Shown here: positions 1 to 13,234 of the stretch, piece after piece
Numbering within the stretch: position 1 is the stretch's first letter
How the letters are laid out: each line of letters starts with the position of its first letter
NCBI GenBank assembly: GCA_965153455.1
Contig: OZ234499.1
Span: 9,668,271-9,732,270 of the forward strand
Length of the DNA stretch: 64,000 nt
Direction of reading: 5' to 3'
DNA from: Sphagnum compactum
Taxonomy: Eukaryota > Bryophyta > Sphagnopsida > Sphagnales
Notes under the pieces: model-generated
Database searches by the model: none
What the model was told of the DNA's origin: nothing
Seen by the model: only the letters and a program-made list of their open reading frames with translations
Translations under genes and position numbers: made by a program

Positions 1-3000
1 CGGATGCTGATATGATTTTAAACATTAGGTTCCAAGTTTCATGTAGTGTTCCAAGATTCATGGAAAATGATCCATACTGGAAATCAGACACTACATGTTG
101 GGGTGGCAATGGGAAATGAATGTCATTGGCACCCTTGCCTATGTGCTCTTCAAAATCCACTTTCACCTGCCGTTTCAAGAGATTGTCATATTCTTAGGTC
201 CTATCAAGTACTAAATTTCCAAGAACTTTTGAAATAATTTAGTTGATAGCACCTCAAAATTCCAACAAATGCATAGCTTCATTGTACCAATGCCAATGCC
301 AGACAAATGGTTGGTAACATTGATTGCAAGATTGTTGAAACCTTCAGTTATTAATAAGGTTGCATCTCTAGGGATGATATTGGAAGTAAAAGTGACAAAC
401 AATCAATCCTTCTACAAAATTTTGCAAGAACCAAATACAAATTAAAGAACAAGTGATGCGCCCCCAAACTCCTCAAGAGACCCAAAGGTGGGTCCTAGAA
501 TGAAACAACGGAAAAAAAAAAGAGTTAGGGCACGTTCTTTAACTCGTAGCACTTTGGGGGTAAGAAGGCATGCTGGAGTTTCGGGATGGGACTAGGACGA
601 ACTCACAAGCAAAAGTTCAAAATGAGATCAACCTACACAACCAAGAAAAGAAGGCAGTTAGTGCAAGTCGAATGGAAATGGTGTGGCGAACTTAATAAGG
701 ACAACCTTAAGCACAAGCTTTACACAGCTCGCAACCTTTAAAAGGAGGCACCACTCCCCTCCCTATAGTATACTTTGTGCCTCTTTGTGAGGAACTACAT
801 CCAAATGTCACTTTTCCCCGAGACTCTCGAATGGGAGTCCCAAAACTGAGATTCTTATTGTCCCAAAACTTTGGATGCTTATATCTCTTTCAAATCAAGT
901 CTATTTTGAAAGTGAAAGGACAATATCCTATAGCCTTTAAAATATCTTTCCAACGATGTATAACATGCTCCAATCAGACCTCATTTGACCCCTGCTTTCA
1001 AAGGATTTATGGTCGGAAATCAAATTCCCAATTTGACTCCCGCCCCTTCTTTTGATCATAACTCATGCAAATCAAGTCTAAATGAACAATGAGAGGGCAC
1101 TTTAAGCATCCATGCTTCAAGACTCTCTAATGGTATCTTAGAAGCCCAATTTGGTGCTTGTTTGCTTTTTCAACCAAGGCTCTGAACATTCGCAACTCCC
1201 AAAGTGGGAGTGCACTTGGGAGTCATCAGGCTTCATCCCTTGCATTCTCCTCCATTTGTGAGAGTGTGTTTCACACCTAAACACATTGTCGGCCTCATGA
1301 GCCTTTACGCTTCACACTTTGTCACAAACCCAATGTTAGGGTTGCAACAACAAAAGTGTGGGTGTGCCATCATCATATCTGAGCAATTGCATAAGGCCTA
1401 GAGTTGTTGCCTTACTCTCTTGGCCTTCTGCATCTTCCAAAGTTACAGCAACTAACAATAGTAGCAAAAGGACTTTATCCACTCTTGAATCATCGAAACA
1501 TCTAACTTCTGACAATGGCAAATGAAGCAGAAACTAGACAACGACAAATGCTGCATCCAATAAAAGTGAACCATATGGTAGGCCATCCAAACCTTGATTA
1601 TTAGTCACATTTCTATTTTTCTTGGCTATAACATTTAGTGTCGCCACCTCGGCAAAATTGTCCAACAGTTCTTACACTATGACCTGTTCTCACAACCAGA
1701 CATTTTAATAGCTTCAAATGATGATAAAACTTGACCCCATAAAAGATGTTTCAAAGAAAAACCTGTCCAGATTATGTTTCAAACAGTCACCAAAACCCCA
1801 ACCCAGAACCAAACATCTTCCCAAAACCAAGCCTGAAAAAAAAGCTACCATTTTTACACCAGAATACTTCTTAAAGCTCATTATTAAGGATTTGCTTATG
1901 CCACACACATTAAGCAATTTACCTTATGATTCTATGCTAGAAATTGAAACCAGGTGGAAATCCAGTCAATTGCCACATTTTGCACTTCAGGTTGCACATC
2001 CAAATAGATGATAGGAATCCCACATATTTGCCTTACAAATCTAACAAGACCAATGCCCAAAATCCCATGACTCAACTAGACAGACCATTGACTGTAGAGA
2101 AGAAACTAAATATTACAAAAGTTTAACTTACAACACAGAAATATCCTAGACCATTTGTCTATTATAGAACAACAACAAATGAATTTTGTGAATATTGACA
2201 GTTCAATCATTTCTACTATTACAATTTGCAGCGATAGCAGAATACATCTCAAGGGGAATAATAATATGCAAGTCATTAATGACTCACAAAGCCTTGGGGA
2301 GAAATGCATGGAATGCTTCCAACACCTGGAAGGCAACAATAATTATTGCAAATTGAACCTATAGAATCCCATGCAAAACTTTAAAAATGTGAAACTTCAG
2401 ACATGATATATAGCAATCTATTCTAAACCTTCAAAGCTGAAGGTTCAAGGTTTAGGGTTTATGTCAAATTTCAAACAAACACATTTCTGAATACTAGAAC
2501 AACCCAACTACCATTAGGCTAAGATTGAAAAGGAAGGGTTGCAGCAGGGCTAAATTTTCAATACCTGCCATTCTGAATCCGTCAGGGCTAAACCATGGAT
2601 GAACAGATGCAACAACTGATGAATTATTATTGGGGAGCTTATCAATTCATGAACACTCAATAGGGCTGTTAAATTAACAGCCATGGCATAGGCATGCCAA
2701 CAAGTGGACCTCAAGCCTACTCTCCCACCAAGCACAAGCCACACATTGGCAAATGAAGTTGCACTACTTTTGGCATGCACAGACATGGCAAAAGAGGAGG
2801 AGGCAAGATGTTTTAGCATGGACAACCATGGAGCACATAAGCTTGGTGCAATGGAGTCCAACTTACAAGCAATCTAGAAGCCTAAGCAATTAGTGCCAAA
2901 CATTTTGGCTTTCCATTCCTCGAGAGCTTGAACCAAGACATATTTTTTTTCAGCAAATTCCTCATCATGCGCAAGGCAGAAGCAACCCAAGACATTATTA

Positions 3001-5040
3001 AACACACCACATGCAACTGTTGCCATGTCAACCACGGCTTGTGCTTCAACATCATTGTCTAATTCACAAGCCACCACTAGACTTTCACATGTTTCAAGAA
3101 AGTTCTACCTTGCAAATGTGATGGAATCCATAGTGGAACCCCACAAAAAAATCCATTAGTATTGCAGTACACAATTTTAATGTACTTGAGGTTACATCCA
3201 CCCAAACATGAGAAATTACATCCATCTGAAAGTGAACACTTATCATCTTCACATTGGTCCATGAATGAACCAAAATTTTATCCCCAAGTTCAAATCTTGC
3301 ACAGATGTGTAGTCTTTTCCCTATCGATAGAGCCAATAAACATCCATGGAAAGGGGGAAAAAAACTATGAAAACGCATTCCATAGAACGATCTTTCAGTA
3401 TTGTGATCAATTAGAAACCATGGATGCACAAAGGGAAGGGGACAGGAGGAGAACAATGAAGGCTGTGGGCTGCAATGGGGGAGATGGATAGCTACTGATA
3501 GCCACGGGAATATATCAGACCTAGATTTTTTTGCCCCTCTAATTTGTGATATCAAAAAGTTGGTGAAGTTTCCCCCAAAATTAACCAATTATTCAAATTT
3601 AAACATGGAAAAAAAATCCCAAATTTTCCCAATTATTTTGTTGGAAAATGAGAAAATCCATCAAAGAACAAAGATTGCATACAAACCCACTAAAACTTAA
3701 TTAAATGGTTTTTTCATTTTTGTGGTAGTTGGTGTTCAAAAGATTCATGCAAAAGTTGTTTAATATAAGGTTAAAACATGCCCAAACATGTTTTTTTTGT
3801 CCTTTCAACATTTCTTGAGAAAATGGGGAATATAACCCATTAAACTTTATGGATTCTCATTATTGTTGTAATTGGTGTTTAAGAACCTTGCAGCAAAATT
3901 ATAAGGACAATGTTAATTCATTGGAACTAGTTTAAATAGGATAACTTTAGGTTTCATAAGTCATCATCATAGATAGGACAATTCCAAATTAGAATTTATT
4001 TAAAGCATTCCTAAGTGAAGAAACATAAAAAGGTGTCTTTTTGGATATGTGTCATTTTTAAAAAAAAAATCCAACACCATATTCACAAGAAGATTTTGAA
4101 TATTTTATTTATCAATTTGCATTTCATTTGTTTTCAATTCAATTCAATTTTAATTAAATTGTTATTAAATTAAATTTAGTCAAATTGGAAATGAAATTAG
4201 TTGAATTGGAATTCAATTTAATTTAATTCAAATTGCATTGTAATGTTGTTCACACCTCAATTTCATATGAGGATGAATTAATGTTTTTCATTTCAAGAAT
4301 ATTTGAATTTTTTTCTTATTCCACAAGAATGAATTTGTCTTTTCCTTGTTTTTTCAATACTTATAATTTTGGTGCAAATAAGGATAATTTATTACATGTT
4401 GCACATTGCATCATATCATCATTATCCTTTGGTTGAAATTCATTCATGTCAAGGTTATTTAAACAACACATGTTCATATGTCAATGTCATGTTAGTGACA
4501 TATAAATATGTGTTGTTTAATTAAGCTTTATGTGGATATGCTAACGTTGTTCAAAGGATTGTCAACAAAGGATAATCTTGCACAATTACGCCCATGGTCC
4601 TTTGATGTCTATCCATTTTGGCCTTCCAACAACAACACTTCAAAAGGTAAAACCTTCCACACATGAAAAACAACACGACTTGTAATCACATTTAAAATAA
4701 TCAATGTTTTCTATTGTAGATACACATAATCCCTTGACTCGAATTTACAAATTTGAAGCCGATAACCACCTACATGAATATGGCATAGCGCAATGTATCC
4801 CAATGTTTGGCAATTGCCAGATTCTCCATAGGCATGGACATAACATGTCAAAACAACGCAATGCATTGTTCACATGATTGAATTCACACATTAGGATCAT
4901 CAAAATTGATTACTGCCATCACATATTGTTGGATTGAGGCAAGTAGTTTGAATTCATCACCAAACAATAAGGAACATACTTTAAAATATGAAAGAGAGGC
5001 ATGTCGACTGAACTTATACTTGATAATTAACCATGGCAGT
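1..5040. other. AT-rich intergenic spacer, no supported gene
   Basis: I found no open frame here that resembles a known protein or extends by plausible splicing. Short frames on both strands are overlapping and low in complexity. The 4080-4230 stretch is made of short A/T words related to AATT. The DNA looks like old, mutated repeat sequence. Confidence 0.6.
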
Positions 5041-5059
5041 TTGAAGACTCAATTTCGAA

Positions 5060-5420
5060 TATGATTTTTTTAAAGTTTGAATTTCTACAAACCACGTTTC
5101 ATTGTCTACACCATCCATTTAGTTAATTTGTATGCCTCAAGATGGTCTCATGAAGTAATGTGATGATCAATTAATATTTTTTCACACAATTCTTGGAACT
5201 CCCCAATAAATTTTGTACCTTGGTCAATGAATATTTCAACTAGAGCCTTAAATGCATAAATCCAAAAATGCATAAACAACATTTTCATTACTATGATTCT
5301 TCAATGGCACCAATTTTAACCATTTTAAAAAATGTTCGATAATAATCAAAACATATTAGTTATGTTGGATGGTCAAATTAAGTGACCAACAAATCCAAAT
5401 TTCATTGATATTCAAGCCCC
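5060..5420 (-). pseudogene. Decayed Ty3/gypsy retrotransposon integrase core
   Basis: Translating the minus strand gives pieces typical of the plant Ty3/gypsy integrase core, in the right order. Near 5400 is a region resembling the beta strand that opens the core. It is followed by YVLIIIEHFLKWLKLVPLK, then by IDQGTKFIGEFQELCEKILI near 5160-5250, which carries the second catalytic Asp and the conserved G-T-x-F. After that comes a remnant of the segment that normally holds the catalytic Glu. Stops and frame changes interrupt it throughout, so it cannot be functional. I did not find matching LTRs or reverse transcriptase nearby. Family assignment rests on motif recognition only. Confidence 0.6.
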
Positions 5421-7240
5421 ATAATGGTTAATGGCTAGATATGAAGTGTAGGTGCATTGAATGAAGTTCAATGGTTTTTTCTATATGCCCATCAAATTGA
5501 TTGTATGTTTTCTATTCCAATTAACATGTTCAAGAAAAATAACAAGTACATACAAAACAAAATTTATACACAGTATTAATTAAATGTACTCAAATTATAA
5601 TCAAGAAATTAAACAAAACTGAAAAATGAAATGTTTCATTCCATTACAAGTTTGAAAAGAAAAATAGGAAAACAAAAACAATCCCCTTATGAAAGAGTCT
5701 GAATACTATCTTATAATGAATATCCTCCAATAATAACTAGCCGGTATAAATTGTTATATATTTAGAATTCAAATATGAACTGAAAGGACCCACTTGCCCT
5801 ATCACTATTAGTTTTGTTCATCATTGGTAATATTCATTACCGATTAAAACATTGTACTAATTCAACATACTATTGAATCTATTCAATACCGGTTCATCGC
5901 ATTTTTTTGATAAATAAATAGGTTATAGTCAAAATTTTGGATAACATTATCCCCCCCCCCCCCCCCCCCCCCCCTTTGAAAACTAGATTCGTCCATCAAA
6001 ATGAAACCATCGTCAATTTCCCAACAATTTATCTAATTGCAACCTCTGCCCATGGTAATTTTGCAACCCACACGTCCTGAAAAACACAATTTAACTCCCA
6101 ATCCTTCTTCCTATGCTTCCTCTTTAAATTTTCTAGGATTGGTTCTAAAGAAAGGATACTGACATCAACAGAGGGTTCGCCAAGATTAGGAGATGATGTA
6201 GGTGAGAAGGGATTGGATACATGGGACTTATGAGATGATGAAGTTATGTCTACTAGCACTCGACCTTGGGTGCTAAAGAAAAAATTATACTTAAAACTTT
6301 AAGGTGGCTATAGAGGGCTCATGGTGAAAAAGCTCAAAATGTCTAGAAGATAGAAAGCACCCCAAAAAAAAAATTGATGAATATTACAAGAACCTTCAAG
6401 CTTCTTTACTTGACAAAATGTCATAAGCCTGAAGCTCAACTTTCTAAACCTCAAACTTGACCTAAAAAAGAAGCAAGTGTGATGCAAATTTGAGTAACAA
6501 TGCAAGGAATTAGAAAAACAAAGAAAAAATATGATGAATGTAAAGTTCAAAAGACAGGGCAAAGATTTATTTACAAAGATGGAGTTCATCACGATATTCA
6601 CAAACTCCAATGTTACAATGGACTTCCCAAGCTCCATCACTCGCACTTTTGCAACGGCCTACATCTGTACTTTAATGTAATTAAACCAAACCTTGTTGAG
6701 CCGCTCAATGTTGGTCTAGAAAGTTGAAACCCTAAAGCTTGAATAACACATATTCCCTTCAAGCACACTTGATGCTAATGTTATTACCCCTAAACCATAT
6801 CACTATTTCCTATAATTACTACTAACTTACATAATGAAAGACCGACGAACTCCAAGTTCATCCACACATAGAGGATGCAACACACATTAATGAAAGGTTA
6901 AAGAAACAATTTGGGTTCGTGGAGTAGTGGGGAGGATGGCTACAAAGTTCAAGAAATTGGAGAAGGGGAGGTGATGGAGCAAGATCTCAAGCGATTGGCT
7001 CTCAACATGGAGAAGAGGGAAATCAAAGTGAGGCAATCTTCTATGGCATGGCTTCACCCTGTCTGCAATGCCGTCCATTAGGGCAATCGAGATGATGGCT
7101 AGCTCTAGATCTGACACCTTGGAATATGGCACATCGGATGGAGTTAAACCTTTGGATTTAACAAAGGGATGTTGAACAGCCCTCTCAGAGCTAACCACTG
7201 GCAAAATTTTGCCCAAAAAAAAACCCTGCAAGGGACCAGC
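5421..7240. other. Intergenic spacer with poly-C tract
   Basis: No supported gene. It includes a run of 24 C at 5951-5974. The remaining short frames do not resemble known proteins. Confidence 0.55.
5951..5974. repeat. Homopolymer C(24)
   Basis: An uninterrupted run of 24 cytosines in AT-rich DNA. Two other runs in this window, at 33288-33311 and 35858-35881, are also exactly 24 long, so the length may reflect a sequencing or consensus limit. Confidence 0.95.
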
Positions 7241-7243
7241 TCA

Positions 7244-7299
7244 TGGTGGTCAATTCTGTCAGGTCCTAGTGCTTGTTCGCCTAGCAGAATTGACCACCA
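7244..7299. repeat. Perfect 15-bp inverted repeat, 26-nt spacer
   Basis: The left arm 7244-7258 (TGGTGGTCAATTCTG) is exactly complementary to the right arm 7285-7299. The spacer is 26 nt. It lies in non-coding DNA. It could be a small foldback element or the remnant of one; no function is evident. Confidence 0.85.
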
Positions 7300-7919
7300 A
7301 GGAAGTCATTCTCTAGAACATAATGGTTTTCAAGTGACCTTTTCTATCTCTTTTTAGTCCCCTTACAAAGGCACAATGGACAGGTCTCCTTGGATCTACC
7401 TGACCGAACCATAGTTCAAAATACACATGCTGGGTGTGCAAAATCCACATCCCCATTCTACAAATCATGAAAACCATTACATTATGGAACATTTCAGGTA
7501 CAACTTTCCTGTAGGGTGAGCCAAAATTTTCAGACAGGCAACAAAATGGGCCTAATGGCTGGCACATTCCATAAGACATTTTAGGTCACACACTTTTTAC
7601 GGATTTGTCACCAAAGGCAAATTGTTTTGATCACACACACACACACACAAAAGTGTGGAGCCCAGGAATTATCTCATCTGTTAGTTTGCACTTCCAACCC
7701 AATGACAATAAACTAAACCCTGTAGCTGAGAATTCTGCATGTTATTATTGTTGAGATTTCCAATCCAAAGTGGTTCAATTGTAGAAGGCTTTGGAAGTTT
7801 GAACAAGGGTTTTTAAAGAGGCCAAGGGGTTTTTAATGCAACAAGGACAAGACTATCCAGTGAGGTTGTGATTGCCCTCATAAATGTTTTTTCAAAGAGA
7901 GGGTCATATGTAAGGAGTT

Positions 7920-8235
7920 GAACAAGGGGTGCGTCACAATGTGGCCTTGCCATTTACATTAAAAAAGTATCTTAAGGCAAAAGAAGAATTATAGAAACTC
8001 AAATATTTCACCATGCAAATATATCATCTTCAAACAATCCTTTAAAAAAGAAACCTAAAGCCTTCAAGATATTATAACTCTATAACTAATCTCAAGTTTC
8101 AACACAAGCCAAAATATCATCTTTCAAAAATCCTCATATAAAAATAGAACTATTTCCTAGGAGCTAAAATCCATTAAGCCACTAGGTGTACTCTATAATG
8201 AATCTAAACACAATATGGGCAAGGCCCAACAAAAG
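7920..8235 (+). repeat. Dispersed repeat, copy 1 (partner near 58.6 kb)
   Basis: About 300 bp is collinear with 58585-58895 in the same orientation. Shared blocks include the segment around TGGCCTTGCCATTTACATTA, the block AATCTCAAGTTTCAACACAA, and the block with ATCTAAACACAA near 8199. Small indels separate the copies, so the insertions are not recent. No open frame or terminal repeat was recognised, so the class is unknown; it may be an LTR fragment or a non-autonomous element. Confidence 0.75.
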
Positions 8236-8428
8236 CCAAATTTAGTCTTCTCTTGTCAGTAAGTAGTGTGTCTTGCATGCTTTATTTCAAGTCACTTTTG
8301 TTTCAAGAAGAAACAATAGCAGAAAAGTGGAAATCTCGCACCACTGGTACCGAGTCAAAAATCACAGGATCAGATTTGAGACTGATTTTCTGGGACCGAT
8401 GATGATTATGGATCTGCAGACAGACAGA

Positions 8429-8475
8429 CAGACTGATTGTTGTGAATTTTTTCCCTCACAACAACAATCAGTCTG
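8429..8475. repeat. Perfect 15-bp inverted repeat, 17-nt loop
   Basis: CAGACTGATTGTTGT at 8429-8443 is complementary to 8461-8475. The loop is T-rich. A short run of CAGA units precedes it. No RNA family was recognised. Confidence 0.8.
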
Positions 8476-8639
8476 CAAATCAGTTCTGAACAAGAAAGAA
8501 TCTCCCAAAATGCACAAGATGACAATATACCACAACATACAACACAATATCCAACATGCCATCTCACAGTTTAAAAAAATCATAATTGAGACAGAGATAG
8601 ATGAAGAATCTCGGAGCAAAGAACAAATTGTTGCTCAAT

Positions 8640-9385
8640 GTTAGAACTCAGAGATAAACAAATAAGTGAAGAAAAAACACCCAACAACAGACAAAGTGAA
8701 GAGAAGAAAAGAGGATTGAAGTCCAAACAAAAGACAACACCAAAAAGCACAAAACACACAATGGGGAAGAAATTTTTTATATAGCCTCCTGTTTATTTCA
8801 TGTTTCCCCATGAAAATGTTTCAATTATTAGGGAATAACATTAAGGAATGCGGTGGTGGGTTTCCACGAGGTGGATGGTGGCCCCATCCGCCCACTATGG
8901 AAACTCACCCAAGTCTTAAGTCTTAAGAGCATCTCCACCCATGGCAATAAAATGGCTTCTACACTATACTATATTTTGGATGAAGTAAAGTAATCGAATA
9001 CCATAGTAGTAGCTTTACCATTCCAGCATCATCTTGTTGGGTATTAATTTTTTTTGCTCTGGCAGTAACAATAAGAATTTGCTCATGAAATTTCAGCACT
9101 TTCTACACGGTCAAAGATTTGACCATGTAGACGTAGAGTAAACGAAATGACAATGTACATGTACACTACACTAGGTAGCAACAAAAAAAAATTTAGAACT
9201 TCCCACATTGTGGGTAGCTAATCATGAAAAATATTTACTGAAATTTTTTAATTATTGCTGGAATGGTAAAGGTACTATCATAGTGTGAAACTCGCGTAGA
9301 TACATACATAGATACACACATATTTCCCACCTCTTGAACTATCAACATGACTCTCAAACAATGGCTCATATATATATATATATAA

Positions 9386-9425
<40 letters not shown>

Positions 9426-10900
9426 GTCTTTACATATGTGTGTGTGTGTGTGTACACATGTAATAAACTACTTGGACTAGTACTCTATGTAATGTATGAA
9501 AGCAACTGTGATCTATGCAAAACTAGACCAGACTTGCAGAGGAGTTTATGACCATGATGAGAAATTGTGAAGCAGCTTTTGCGACTGTAGATATCAGTAA
9601 CAAGAAGATGAAATGAGATGAGATGAGAAGATTGTTGTATGGCATGGTTATGATGATCATGATGATGATCATGCTATTGATGACAACAATATTTCCAGCT
9701 TGAAATTTGCATGGCAGATCATCAAGTAGCAGTAGTAGTAGTTGTAGTAGTAATAGCAGTATTTTCTGAATGAAAAAAAGAAGAAATAGATGATCAGTAC
9801 CTTGTAGACTGTAGTAAATTGTACTTGCGAATGGCAGAGTATAGTCTGACTGAAGCCTACAATCTCTTTCTCTCTCTCTCTCTCTCTTTCTCTCTCAATC
9901 TCTCTCTTTCCAAGCAAACAAAAATACTGGAGAATCTGGAAAATTGGGTGTAGTCTTTGAGATGGTTGTTGGGTTGTTGTCCTTCCTGCCTGACTGGTCT
10001 TTGAGATAGTAAAGTCTCCCACACTCCACCCTGTGCAGTTTTTTGAAATTTGAAAATTGGGTAAGGAGCCTAGGTAGTAGTAAGTAGTACACAACAGACA
10101 GACTTCACATCAGAGCTGAAGAAGAAGAGGAAGATGTAAGTACCATGATGGAGGCACACAGAGAGAGAAAGAGAGATCCCGCCAAATGAGAGGAAAAGCG
10201 AGCAGCAGGTAAGTATGTAAAACTGGCTAAGCATCTAGAGTTTTGTTTGTTGGCAGATGTGGCCTTCCCCAGTAGCCCACAAGTACACTTCCTTTGCAAA
10301 AGTAGTACTAGTTTACAGTCAGTGTGTAGTAACTTAGTAGCTGTGCATCTTCTTTACTTCGGCTGCTGTATTGGGTGGGTTAAGAAAGCCTCTAGCAAGC
10401 TCCAGTCTTTTTATCTTTCTGTTTGTTGGGAGGTTTTCTCAACTAGTGATTGCAGCAGCAGGAGATCGAGGAGCTGCATTTTGGGGGCTCTTTGCAAGCA
10501 GCTTGGGGGGGGATTTGTTTGCTGACTTGCTAATCTCAGATTTGGGTTTTGGGGAGCTCAAGAAAGAATGCATTTTTTGTCATGACGCTTCTTCTTCTTC
10601 TTCCTCTTCTGCTTGGTTGGTTTTAATGGAGTTTTGGGTGTTATTGTCTTGCAAGTGAGACAGCATTGTTGTTTTTTTTTCCGAGTTATTTTTTGTGGGT
10701 GGTTTTGGAATCATTCTGTGTCATTTTAGCTGCTGGAGCTAGTGATGCTGCTCTTGAGGACAGTAGGGGTAAATGGTGTATACATTCTGTGAAGAAGTTT
10801 TGGAGATCATTAGTTTCTTTGTGGGAGGATAATATCAGCTTTCTTCTTGCATGGTTTTAGTGAGACAGGGTTGAGTCGTCATTGTAAGTCAGAGGTTTGT
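8640..10900. other. Spacer and presumed upstream region of the pectate lyase-like gene
   Basis: No supported gene up to about 10.9 kb. The segment carries microsatellites (TA/GA/TG near 9368-9452, TC near 9863-9907). From about 10.4 kb the base composition becomes more gene-like. The last few hundred bases before 11003 probably contain the promoter and 5' leader of the pectate lyase-like gene, but I could not place a transcription start. Confidence 0.5.
9368..9452. repeat. Compound microsatellite (TA)n-(GA)n-(TG)n
   Basis: A TA run at about 9368-9399, a GA run to 9425 and a TG run at about 9436-9452 follow each other almost directly. This is ordinary simple-sequence DNA and should be length-polymorphic. 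Confidence 0.95.
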
Positions 10901-11002
10901 AAGCATGGTACTTTGACAGAAGAAAGACATTGCAGCAGCATTTCGGCTGATGCTTTTGGACACCCAAAGAGCATTGGAGAGCTTGCTTTTGTGAGGGAAG
11001 GG

Positions 11003-13197
11003 ATGGATTTTAGCATGGCCTCATCAAGTTCTGCATGCCGAATTGTTTTCTTATGCTTGCTTTCCTGTACCTTCAATACATTTCAGCTGCAATGTCAGGC
11101 CTTTAGACCTTGGACATTGTTTCAAGGAGGCTCTTTGGGTGTTCACCCAGCAGGTATTGATGATGCAAGGCCAGTTCCACCTGAGAAACAGCTGCCTGCT
11201 GAACATGCAAGATTTGGGTATGAATTTGTCTACTATTTTTAGCTTTCTTTTCTGGCTCTTTTTTTCCCCCCCTCTTCTGTTTTTCCATTTTCCAACAACT
11301 CAACCTGAAGAAATGGAAACCATGGATGTAGCAGGAAGGTGAAGGAGACCTTACCCAGAAACTCCAAGCACAGGGAGTTACAAGATTGGTGTAACACTGG
11401 AAACCCTATTGATGATTGCTGGAGATGTGATCCAAACTGGGAGCAGAACCGTCAAGCATTGGCTGATTGTGCAATTGGGTTTGGCAAGAATGCAGCAGGT
11501 GGGAAAGAAGGCCAAATCTATGTTGTCACTGATGACAGTGATGATGATGCTGTTAACCCTAGAAATGGTACACTGCGCTGGGGAGTCCTTCAAGCTGAGC
11601 CTCTCTGGATTATCTTTGAGCGTGACATGAAAATCCAACTTCAGCAAGAACTCATCATGATGAGCTACAAGACAATTGATGGTCGTGGCTACGATGTTCA
11701 CATTGCTGGAGGTGCAGGCATCACTATACAATACATTCAGAATGTGATTGTTCATAGTGTCCACATTTATGATTGTGTGCCCACAGGCCCTGCAATGGTT
11801 AGGAGTACTCCTGACCATTTTGGGGAGAGAGGTCAATCAGACGGAAGTGCTTTCAACATCTTCAATTCCTCAGAGATTTGGTTGGACCATTTGTACCTTG
11901 CCAATTGTGCGCACTTGTTGATTGGTGCCATAGAAGCTTCCACTTACATCACTATCTCCAACAACTACTTCACACAACATGACATGGTACCCACCACTAC
12001 CACTTCTATAAATCTCAGAAATTTTTATTTCTTTATACCAATCTGGATATTGCCTTTCCTTTCACTTTGCACATCACCACATAAACAAACATGATACATT
12101 GGATGTGGATTGTGTGCAGGTGATTTTGCTTGGTGCTCATCCTGAGGACACATTTGATGTTGTCATGCAAGTCACAATTGCATACAACCATTTTGCATCA
12201 GGCCTTATTCAGCGCATGCCAAGGTGGTTGTTCTTCTTACAAAATTCATGGTGACAAACCTGAAATGTTTTCAGGTGCATGGAAAATTCTTGTTATGAAT
12301 GTGAGAGGGGGGTGCTTAGTTTAGTGCCAACAACCCCCTGAGCACAAAACATTTTCCAACTGCAGCAGTAGTAGCTCATCTGATTAATGGGACCTGCACT
12401 CATATAACCCACCCACTCTTTGTCTGAATTGTGCAGGTGTCGGTTTGGTTATTTCCATATTGTGAACAATGATTACACAGAGTGGCAAATGTATGCAATT
12501 GGAGGTAGTGAGAGCCCAACTATTCTAAGTGAAGGCAATCGCTTCACAGCTTCAAATGACAATGCAACTAAAGAGGCAAGACTATCTCAGACACTACTAC
12601 TACTACAAAAATTGATATGTAAAAAAAAAAAGACTGTCTGTGAAGCAGAAATATATCATCAAAGTACATTTCTTTTCTTGTCCATTCTCTATGACACTGC
12701 AGCTCAACGAGAATTCTGACACTGCAGTGCTTTGCACAAATCACTTTCTTTCAACAAGAATGTGACTAAACAGATTTGATCCTATCTTCACAGGTTACCA
12801 AGCGCATTGATGATGGGGGTGATGATTTCGGTGACTGGGAAAACTGGAACTGGAGATCTTCTGGTGACATGTTTGAGAATGGTGCTTTCTTCACTGACTC
12901 TGGCACTGATGATATTGACTCATCCTTATATGCCAAAGCCACCAGTTTCTCTGCCAAGCCATCATCCTTTGTGGCATCCTTAACAGCATATGCAGGCGTA
13001 CTCCAATGTGGACCTGGGGTATCTAATCTATCTTAAACCTAACCCATTTTTTCATTCACAGCACTTTTTTTTTGCATAGATCAGTGGTAATTGACATTTA
13101 CAAAAATGCTCCAACAAATGTACCTGTGCAAGTTTTGGTTCAGATGATTTTGGGATGCTTCTTCAAGGCTAGGGATGGCAATAATTCAGCACCATTG

Positions 13198-13234
<37 letters not shown>

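Noticed and set aside
2550-3077. Two neighbouring minus-strand frames that might form a gene
   Set aside because: No matching splice phase or recognisable domain; composition is like the surrounding spacer.
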